Shown: one piece after another, positions 55,674-64,000 of the stretch | Layout: every line of letters starts with the position of its first letter | How positions within the stretch are numbered: position 1 is the first letter of the stretch | Origin: Plasmopara viticola | Taxonomy: Eukaryota; Oomycota; Peronosporomycetes; Peronosporales; Peronosporaceae | DNA: 64,000 bases | Assembly: GCA_001695595.3 (NCBI GenBank) | Contig: MBPM02000089.1 | Span: forward strand, 62,001 to 126,000 | Direction: 5' to 3' | The notes under the pieces: generated by a model | The model's input: only the letters and a program-made list of their open reading frames with translations | Databases searched by the model: none | What the model was told of the DNA's origin: nothing | Position numbers and translations under genes: made by a program

Positions 55674-57455
55674 TGAATGAGTACAAGGTCTTGGGGCACA
55701 CTATTTCTCATCGTGTCGACCAAATCTTGAGATCATCTCACGGGAGCTCGTCACCAGGATGTGTACGGAACAGCCATTTAGAGGCGCTTCTTCATTTTAA
55801 GGTCTAAGATACTTGAAGTTGATTGTCAGCCGCCAAGTTTAATATGGGTAGCGAGACGTTAAGTGAGAAAAGCTCAACTATTCGCGTATCGGACGGGCCG
55901 GTTAAGACGAAAGTTGCTGAACAAGCTCCGGCTGGGCGCATTTACTTTCAACAAGCTCGAGATATGGCGTAAAGTCTTGGTAGGGAAGTGCAAATCTTGT
56001 GTGCAACAAGGTAGCAAGCAGCATCTTCTGGGTAAAGACGCATCCAAAGGCGCTTTTTCTTTACCAGAAGTGTCCAACACGCGAAATACGACGAAGATAA
56101 TGAGAAGACAGTTTTAATGCGTATCTTTAAAGCCGTGCAACAAATGTTTCTCTTGAAAAGTAAGCACGTAAAACCTCGTTGCGCATCCGAGTTTTCCTTT
56201 CATGATTTCCTACCACCCTATTACTACATTGTTCTTGTTGCTAACTCGGCGCGAGGAACGACGCTACCTCGTGTGACACAGTATTTAGACGCGAGGATCA
56301 GTTTTAAACAAATTGCCGTCATATATCCGCGATGCGCACATATGGAATTTTCGACTCCGTCGCACTTTAAAATGCCAATCCCGCTCCTCCTCTTACCCAT
56401 CTCATATATGGTGAACCATTACGATCTGTAGCGATAACTAGACCAAGCGAATATCAATAGCCCCATGAGCGAAATGAAAAACTGGACTGATGCACCAAAT
56501 CAACACTATGCGATCCTTGTGGTACTCAATACGTTAACAATAATTTCAAGTTCGTTGAATTTACATTTATATGACGGTTTTTCCCTGCCCATCAATGACG
56601 TGACAAAGGTTTACTTTTCATGCAAATAGCAAAATCCTTTATCATTGAATCAATTCTTGTGGAAAGTTACTCAGCGTCGAATTCGAACAGACTCGCTACA
56701 CTCGTAGAAACAATGAGGACATTTGTAGGTGAAAAGGGCTTAGTACATCAAGCTCATTCTATAACACGTTTGCCATTGATACCGTCAGAGCGACCGCGAT
56801 CCCCTACACCCCAAATAGCGACTACCAAATATTCAAAGTACATCGGCTGGTGTTTTTACTCGGGTTTTGCCGCCACAACAATGACTTCCAACTATTGGAA
56901 GCTCCACATTGGATATTTACACAAGACATTTTTAATAAGTGCTTACTACCTTAGTAACGCAGAAGCCAATCATTTTGATATCGTCTTTATCTCTGCAAAG
57001 CCAAATCGCCCTTACTTTTCCTCTATTTGCATTTATTTACAAGTTGTGTATAAGATAGTTTCGAGTCCCAATTAAACTCTTTATGTGCACAATCAGCTTT
57101 ACTTGATCTTTCGTTTCTTGTTCAAAATAACTTTTCAATTGCTTCTTGAATATGTTATTACTCGTTCTGCAAGTTTTTTTCGTAATAAGATGTTTCCACT
57201 TTGCATTAGCAGCTAATACATTATACGCAGACAAATTTAATGTGACTAGAGAGACAATGTCAAATATTGACCCAACAATCTTAATCACAGTATTAAATGT
57301 ATTTAGCAAGTTTAAATGCAAAGACGTACAAATCGTATAGAAGCCACTTTGGTCACCCGCTTAAATGGAATACACAGAAGAGCGCATGAGTGTTACAAAT
57401 AAATCTCTTGAGGCCGTGTTCGTCTTTTATGGGTGTCCAGAGATTGGACCGCTGG
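55674..57455. other. Inverted array spacer between copia elements
   Basis: A complete spacer in reverse orientation. The spacer frame is on the plus strand here (56,620-57,075, 151 codons) with the same three-codon insertion as spacer 9. It also has the deletion near 57,260 seen in spacer 10. It ends at the 3' flank of a repeat gene (ACGAACACG..., CCAATCTCTGG) and then GCTGG, next to element B. Its variants fit a position directly downstream of copy 11. Confidence 0.8.
57451..57455. repeat. Target-site duplication half (GCTGG), 3' of element B
   Basis: Reverse complement of CCAGC. It adjoins the 3' LTR end of B and continues into the gene 3' flank that is interrupted at 50,761. It completes the duplication that starts at element A. 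Confidence 0.85.
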
Positions 57456-57601
57456 TGTTGAGAAGAAAGTAAAAACCGAAGTGAATATATTCATCCTGAC
57501 CAATGAACGGCTACCATATGTAATTGCTAATTGTGACGTACTTGTAATTACTGTGAAGCCATCCACCTGTTCAACATGCATTCAGCGGTGTAATGTTAAC
57601 A
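57456..57601 (-). repeat. Element B 3' LTR
   Basis: 146 bp. On the element's strand it has C at the diagnostic site (57,526, G on plus), like the 5' LTR of A, plus a private G in GGATGAATAT. Confidence 0.95.
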
Positions 57602-57613
57602 CTCCCACTCACC
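57602..57613 (-). other. Polypurine tract, element B
   Basis: Same 12-base purine-rich tract as in A, next to the 3' LTR. Confidence 0.7.
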
Positions 57614-57614
57614 G

Positions 57615-60600
57615 CTAATGCTGTGTGTCCTTTGTTGCTGACTTGGTCTTGATTCCGGTGGCTTCGCGCAGATACTTAAGCATCTTGGTCCCAACTGCCT
57701 TCGTCAGCATATCTGCAAGCTGACTCTTCGAATCGATATATTCGATCTTCAACAGTCCTTCTTGCACGTTCTCACGAATAAAGTGGTGCTTGATGTCCAC
57801 ATGCTTCGTCCTAGCATGGTATCCGGCGTTATTGGCTAACGCAATAGCACCTTGGTTGTCTTCCCAAACCTGTGTGCCTTCAACTTGCTCGTGACCCATG
57901 TCCTTTAGCATTGCCCGCGTCCAAAGAACTTCTTGTGTGCATAAGCTGAGAGCCATATACTCAGCTTCCGCTGAGCTCAGCGCAACTGTCCGCTGGTACT
58001 TCGACTTAAATACCACTGGTGCGCTTGCAATCATGACCATAATTCCCGAGACCGAGCGTCTGTCATCCGTGTTGCTGCCCCAATCTGCATCCGAGTATGC
58101 CTTGACCGTAACGCTTTCAGTTCCTCGGTAGATGATACCGATTTGACGCGTGGTCTTCAGATACCGTACTACTCGAATTGCTGCGCTCCAATGTTGTAGT
58201 CCTGGGTTCTCCAGAAAACGTGATAGCTGCGTCACCACGTAAGCAATATCAGGCCGATTGCATGTCGTTATGTACAGCAGGCATCCAATCAAAGAGAGAT
58301 AAGGCTTTGATCGCATTGTCGACCGTCCCTCTTCCGTTGTGGGTGACTGCTTTGACGACAGCTTCAATCCTGATACGCAAGGGTTTTCAACACTTTTGGC
58401 ATCTTGTTGACCGAATCGCTTGACCACGTCATCGATGTAGCGAGTCTGTTTGATCATCAATACTCCAGCTGATCTGTCGTGATCAATTTCCATACCCAAA
58501 ATAAATTCCGCCTGACCAAGCTCCTTCATCTTGAAAGCATTCTTGAGTACTTCCTTTACTTGATTCAATTCTTTGCTGCTTCTTGCTGCGATAATCATGT
58601 CATCCACATATAGTCCAACGTAAGCAAAACCTTCTTTAGTTCTCTTGACATAAACACATTGATCTGCTCCGCAACTCTTAAAGCCATTCCTGATGAAGAC
58701 ACGATGTATTGTCTTGTTCCAGGCACTCGCTGCTTGCTTAAGTCCGTAAATAGCCTTGTTTAGTTGACATATGTTTCCTTGAGCATTGTCGACACCAAGC
58801 GGAACTTCCATAAAAACGTTGTCCGTCAACACGCTATTAAGAAAAGCCGTGTCGACGTCCAGCTGTTCCATTTGATAGCCACATTCAACACATACCGCGA
58901 GAATTATTCGGATCGAATTCATGTTGGCAACCGGGGAATATGTCTCGAAAAAGTCAACGCCATACTTCTGCTTGAAACCTTTCGCGACTAGTCGTGCCTT
59001 GTATCGCACGATAGCGCCATTCTGATCACGCTTTTTGGCAAATACCCATCGTGATCCAATTGTGCGTCCAATCTCCCCTCGTGGCTACAATGTCCAGGTT
59101 TTATTCTCTTCGTGAGAGCGAAGCTCAGCATCCATTGCTTCACGCCATTTCATTGCATCGTCGCTTGCCATTGCTTGAGTATAAGTAGTCGGTGAGTCCA
59201 TATCATCGTCAATATTCACAGCGTAGGCAAGAAAGGCTTCCGCAATTAGTCCATCTTCGTCAATCCTAGCACGCTTTGGAGTCGGTGGGCCCTCACTTCC
59301 TTCTGTTGACTCTCCACCATCGGAACCGTTTCTTAGCATTAGCACTGGCTCACGTCTTACTCGTGTTCGCTCCAATTCAGGCCGAAACACCAAACGATCT
59401 TCTTGTTGCACTTGGGAAGGTTGATGATACTCCGTTAGCTCAAGCCCGTTTCGTACAGGGCTCTCAGAAGGCATTAGCCGCTGTACAACTGCGCTTGGCG
59501 TACGATTTACATCCTCCATATTGACATCCTCGACTGTCTCTTCGACAGCTCCCATGGGATCGTCCGGAACTGACTGTCGATCCACTTGATGCTGAACATT
59601 GACTTCATCACCATCCTTAACTATTTGAACAATTGTTTCCGGCTTAAGCTCTTGCGTGTCGTAGATGCCGCCCACCTCACGCTCATCCAACTTTACAGAG
59701 CGGGTCACTTTAATCTTGGCATTCTCCAAGTCAAACACGCGATAGCCCTTGACATTCTCTGCATAGCCAAGAAACATACACTTGAAACTCTTGGGTTCCA
59801 GTTTGGTCCGTTTCACATCGTCAATATGAGCGTAGCCTTGCGAACCAAATACGCGCAGGTGATCCATTCGAGGCTTCATTTTGAAAACTAGCTCATACGG
59901 CGTGGTGTCAGGATGGACCGCATTGCTGGAGCGATTAATTAAATAAACCGCTGTATTTACCGCTTCCGCCCACCATTCCGTCGATACGCTCTTGTAGTGT
60001 AACATGCTGCGGGCTTTCTCCATAATTGTCCTGTTCATACGCTCCGCTACTCCGTTCTGCTGCGGGCTGTATGGGACGGAGCGCTGGTGTACAATGCCGT
60101 TCTCTTGACATATTCCTGCCATTTTCTTGTTTACGAACTCGGTTCCGTTGTCGGATCGCAAACATCTTAGTCGTGCACCCCACTGGTTTTCGTATAATGT
60201 CAGAAACTCCTTGAACTTGCCAGCAACTTCACTCTTGCTCTTGATCAGAAAAATTGCAACATATCGTGAAAAGTCATCCACAAACGTGAGAATGTATTTG
60301 GCACCACCCTTCGAGATAGTTCGCATTGGCCCCATGACATCTGTGTGAACACGCTCCAACACACGTGTCGTCTTTGTCATTGAACGAGACGGAAACACCG
60401 TGATCGTCTGCTTGCCCTTCAAACACCCGGCACACAATTTTTCCACACTTTGCTTGATAATTGGGATACCATTAGTCAATCGCTGTGTCCTGATCAGTGC
60501 ATCCTTGCTGGGGTGCCCCATGTGTGCATGCCAAAGCTCCCACTGATTGTCAGCCCCAGTATATTCAACGAGACATGCTTCTTCTTGCTCATAGTCAAGA

Positions 60601-61709
60601 AAATACGACTTTCCAACTTTTGTGCCCGACGCAATTGCTTGCTTCTTGTTCCAAATGACACATGACGAACGCGAGAATTCCACACTCATGCCACGCTCTG
60701 CCAACTTGCCAACTGACAGCAACCTTCTGTCGAGTCCGGGAATGTGCAGAACTTCAACCATGCAAATCCTCATTCCGTTCAATCCAGTCAATTTTACCGT
60801 GCCGACTCCTTTAACAAGCAACTTCTTCCCGTCTGCAATCGTAACTTCGATGCTAGCTTCTAGGCCCTTGTAATCAAACAAGTCCTTCCTGTGTGGGGTC
60901 ATGTGGGAAGTTGCTCCACTGTCAATCAGCCATCCTGATGACTTCCCTTCACCAGCAGCAAACACCGTGTCGTCGCTGTTGAATCTTTTACCGGCCGGGC
61001 AGTTCCGCTTCATGTGTCCAAACTGGTCACAGTTGAAGCACTTGCCCTTGAATCCGCCGTTATTGCGTGGAGGACCACCCTTTCGCCCATTGTCCCGTCC
61101 ACCTTTGAATCTTCTAGCATTTCCATTTCCATTTACGCGAAACGCTTTCTCTGTAGCTTCTTTCCTCTGCAGCTTCTCCGACTCTTTGAGCAGCTTCTCC
61201 TTGACTTCTATCAACGAAATGTCCCTTGCATTTTCCACAATCGACGAAATCAAGTCGTACTCCGAAGGTAGACTGCTGAGAAGTACCACCAGCTGGCGTG
61301 ACTCATCAATTTGCTCTCCCGTAGTCTGTAGTCCCACTACTAGCTCGTCAAAAGAGTCCAGATGCTCTGCCATGCTTGTTCCACTTTCCATCTTGAACTC
61401 ATGTAGACGACGAGTCATCACAACACGATTGTGAAGAGTCGAGCGATTGTAGAAATCGCGGAGGGTTCCCCACGCCTCCATAGCACGCGTAGCCGACCGA
61501 ATCTTGGTCTGGTGCTGGATCTCAACGCCTTGAGCAATGATGCCTAACGCCTTGGCATCATTAACCAGCCACGCCTCCGTGACGTCCTTCTCTTCCTTGA
61601 CAGCCATGATGTGTCCCAGAAGACCCTTCCGCGCCAGGGTCATCCTCATGTTAAACTCCCAGTGGTAATAGTTACCACTTCCTAGGAGGACTTCGGTGCG
61701 CTTGTTCAT
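57615..61709 (-). pseudogene. Copia Gag-Pol polyprotein, element B, with one stop
   Basis: 1,364 codons from the ATG, all domains present as in A (zinc knuckle, DSG protease, DD35E integrase, YVDD RT, RNase H). A single TAG (complement of 59,085-59,087) replaces the CAG of A in TWTLQPRGE. It splits the frame into an 874-residue Gag-protease-integrase product and an RT/RNase H part. B keeps the W-x-x-AM segment that A lacks. Other changes include HAHMGHP for HARMGHP beside the zinc finger. Unless the stop is read through, B makes no RT. Confidence 0.92.
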
Positions 61710-61751
61710 ATTGGGCGAGAACGTTGCTTGAGCTTGTTGCGGCTGTTAACC

Positions 61752-61897
61752 TGTTGAGAAGAAAGTAAAAACCGAAGTGAATATATTTATCCTGACCAAT
61801 GAACGGCTACCATATGTAATTACTAATTGTGACGTACTTGTAATTACTGTGAAGCCATCCACCTGTTCAACATGCATTCAGCGGTGTAATGTTAACA
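61752..61897 (-). repeat. Element B 5' LTR
   Basis: 146 bp. On the element's strand it carries T at the diagnostic site (61,822, A on plus), like the 3' LTR of A. Only 42 bp separate it from the gag start codon. Confidence 0.95.
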
Positions 61898-63243
61898 AAA
61901 AGTAAGGGCGATTTGGCTTTGCAGAGATAAAGACGATATCAAAATGATTGGCTTCTGCGTTACTAAGGTAGTAAGCACTTATTAAAAATGTCCTGTGTAA
62001 ATATCCAATGTGGAGCTTCCAATAGTTGGAAGTCATTGTTGTGGCGGCAAAACCCGAGTAAAAACACCAGCCGATGTACTTTGAATATTTGTTAGTCGCT
62101 ATTTGGGGTGTAGGGGATCGCGGTCGCTCTGACGGTATCAATGGCAAACGTGTTATAGAATGAGCTTGATGTACTAAGCTCTTTTCACCTACAAATGTCC
62201 TCATTGTTTCTACGAGTGTAGCGGGTCTGTTCGAATTCGACGCTGAGTAACTTTCCACAAGAATTGATTTAATGATAAAGGACTTTGCTATTTGCATGAA
62301 AAGGATACCTTTGTCACGTCATTGATGGGCAGGGAAAAACCGTCATATAAATGTAAATTCAACGAAATTGAGATTATTGTTAACGTATTGAGTACCACAA
62401 GGATCGCATAGTGTTGATTTGGTGCATCAGTCCAGTTTTTCATTTCGCTCATGGGGCTATTGATATTCGCTTGGTCTAGTTATCGCTACAGATCGTAATG
62501 GTTCACCATATATGAGATGGGTAAGAGGAGGAGCGGGATTGGCATCTTAAAGTGCGACGGAGTCGAAAATTCCATATGTGCGCATCGCGGATATATGACG
62601 GCAATTTGTTTAAAACTGATCCTCGCGTCTAAATACTGTGTCACACGAGGTAGCGTCGTTCCTCGCGCCGAGTCAGCAACAAGAACATCGTAGTAATAGG
62701 GTTGTAGGAAATAATGAAAGGAAAACTCGGATGCGCAACGAGGTTTTACGTGCTTACTTTTCAAGAGAAACATTTGTTGCACGGCTTTAAAGATACGCAT
62801 TAATACTGTCTTCTCATTATCTTCGTCGTATTTCGCGTGTTGGACACTTCTGGTAAAGAAAAAGCGCCTTTGGATGCGTCTTTACCCAGAAGATGCTGCT
62901 TGCTACCTTGTTGCACACAAGATTTGCACTTCCCTACCAAGACTTTACGCCATATCCCGGGCTTGTTGAAAGTAAATGCGCCCAGCCGGAGCTTGTTCAG
63001 CAACTTTCGTCTTAAATGGCCCGTCCGATACGCGAATAGTTGAGCTTTTCTCACTTAACGTCTCGCTGCCCATATTAAACTTGGCGGCTGACAATCAACT
63101 TCAAGTATCTTAGACCTTAAAATGAAGAAGCGCCTATAAATGGCTGTTCCGTACACATCCTGGTGACGAGCTCCCGTGAGATGATCTCAAGATTTGGTCG
63201 ACACGATGAGAAATAGTGTGCCCCAAGACCTTGTACTCATTCA
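61898..63243. other. Array spacer 12, truncated by element B
   Basis: Direct orientation again. The spacer begins at AAAAGTAAGGGCG, so the first part of the usual spacer and the 3' end of a gene are missing (about 1.24 kb relative to unit 9). The minus-strand frame (62,297 down) runs into the LTR. Confidence 0.8.
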
Positions 63244-63260
63244 CTCATTCAGCAATTTGC
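63244..63260 (+). promoter_or_regulatory. Core promoter, copy 13
   Basis: Identical 17-bp motif, 66 bp upstream of the ATG. Confidence 0.75.
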
Positions 63261-63325
63261 TAAGCCAAGCAAACAACTTTGCCCGGGACCCTGCTTTCAA
63301 AACTACCTTCCAGTCTCCTACAATT

Positions 63326-64000
63326 ATGCACATTTCCCGCATCGTCGCGCACGCTGCAATTGCTACAGCGATTGTCGCTTCGACGTTATCGCCCACAGAC
63401 GCCGCTAGCGGCCTACGTGGTCCGATTGAGCAACCTACGCTGAATGAAGATTACCGGCAAACCGCCCACGAACTTGGAAGCTCTGTTGGAGGTGAGAATG
63501 AACAAAACGAAGACGAGCACCAGCAAAACGAGAACGATGGTAACAGTCCGATCGACGGTAGTTCGGCCGCTGGACCCTCGAGGTCAGGACCGAACACACA
63601 GAGTGGTATCCCGCCTTTTGGAGCTCAGAAGCCGCCTGCCAACGATCCAATTCCCGAATACTCTTTGCAGAAGGGTAACCCACCCATTGGATCTCCAATG
63701 CCGCCTACCAACCGTCCGAACACCGAACAACCTTTTGGAGATGGGAACCCACCCCATGAAAGTCAAATGCCGCCTGGCAATGGTCCGACCAACGATCAAC
63801 CTTTCGTGGGTGGTAAACCACCCCATGGAGGTCAGATGCCGAATGGTGGCCCACCTAATGAAAGTCAAATGCAGCCTGACAATGGTCCAACCAACAATCA
63901 ACTTTTCGTGGGTGGTGATTCGCCCAATAAAGGGCAGATGTCGCGTGGTAATCCACCTCAAGAAGGCCAGACGCCGCATGGTGACCGACCCCATGAAGGT
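63326..64000 (+). CDS. Secreted Pro/Gly-rich repeat protein, copy 13 (partial, long form)
   Basis: Open for 225 codons to the window edge; the 3' end is outside. The long-form block is present up to GDRPHEG. Variants: DYRQTAH for DYQQTAH, GPSRSG for GPPRSG, extra Gly (QSGIPP), EYSLQKG as in copy 1, and several changes in the block (QMQPDNGPTNNQLFVGG). It is among the more diverged members, yet no stop or frameshift is seen. Signal peptide unchanged. Confidence 0.8.
   Translation, partial: MHISRIVAHAAIATAIVASTLSPTDAASGLRGPIEQPTLNEDYRQTAHELGSSVGGENEQNEDEHQQNENDGNSPIDGSSAAGPSRSGPNTQSGIPPFGAQKPPANDPIPEYSLQKGNPPIGSPMPPTNRPNTEQPFGDGNPPHESQMPPGNGPTNDQPFVGGKPPHGGQMPNGGPPNESQMQPDNGPTNNQLFVGGDSPNKGQMSRGNPPQEGQTPHGDRPHEG

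Larger units (their letters stand above)
57456..61897 (-). mobile_element. Ty1/copia LTR retrotransposon, element B
   Basis: 4,442 bp, the same family as A in opposite orientation, with 146-bp LTRs. Flanks (read on its own strand) are CTTTT at the 5' end and CCAGC at the 3' end, so no duplication of its own. The 33-bp length difference from A is explained by the 36 bp missing in A and one extra codon in A. Most of the element is nearly identical to A, but a block at about 57,905-58,640 is clearly diverged. One in-frame stop interrupts gag-pol. Confidence 0.95.

Noticed and set aside
55863..56431. CxxC-containing minus-unit frames (GKCKSCVQQG..., MRIFKAVQQ...) as a BED-finger or hAT transposase remnant
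   Set aside because: One CxxC and a short basic stretch are not enough. The expected His residues and the hAT dimerisation motif are not visible.

Overview
The window looks like a gene-poor, repeat-rich accessory region of an oomycete genome (water mould or downy-mildew type). The best support is a 17-bp match to the oomycete initiator plus flanking promoter element (CTCATTCAGCAATTTGC), which sits at the same distance upstream of every array gene, together with decayed and young LTR retrotransposons. I cannot name the species.

Layout. 1-4,850: no recognisable gene. 4,856-7,690: a decayed Ty1/copia element on the minus strand. 7,691-12,350: a decayed Ty3/gypsy element on the plus strand. 12,592-16,245: nothing recognised. 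16,266-17,497: an old, rearranged relic of the array gene, partly direct and partly inverted. 17,500-50,761: a head-to-tail array of 11 units of about 2.9 or 3.13 kb on the plus strand. Each unit carries one gene for a secreted, proline/glycine-rich repeat protein and about 1.8 kb of AT-rich spacer. 50,762-55,170: copia element A (plus). 55,171-57,455: one array unit in inverted orientation, cut at both ends. 57,456-61,897: copia element B (minus), the same family as A. 61,898-64,000: the array resumes in direct orientation and runs off the window with gene copy 13.

Genes. Five array genes are open over their expected length (copies 1, 2, 3, 5, 9). Copies 4 and 6 have a shifted C-terminus. 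Copies 7, 8 and 10 are frameshifted. Copy 11 has an early stop. Copy 12 is a fragment and copy 13 is open as far as the window goes. The predicted protein has a signal peptide, an acidic Gln/Asn/Glu-rich spacer and a tail of imperfect 23-residue Pro-Gly repeats. A role outside the cell or at the host interface is likely, but no biochemical function can be read from the sequence.

Most interesting structure. Elements A and B share one target-site duplication (CCAGC) between the 5' end of A and the 3' end of B, and a diagnostic LTR base pairs the same ends. This indicates recombination between two oppositely oriented copies of one retrotransposon that inverted the array segment between them. A and B also differ by a sharply bounded block of about 0.72 kb in the reverse transcriptase/RNase H region, so at least one is a mosaic. 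Many array defects are one-base losses, several in homopolymers, so assembly error has to be excluded before they are read as biology.
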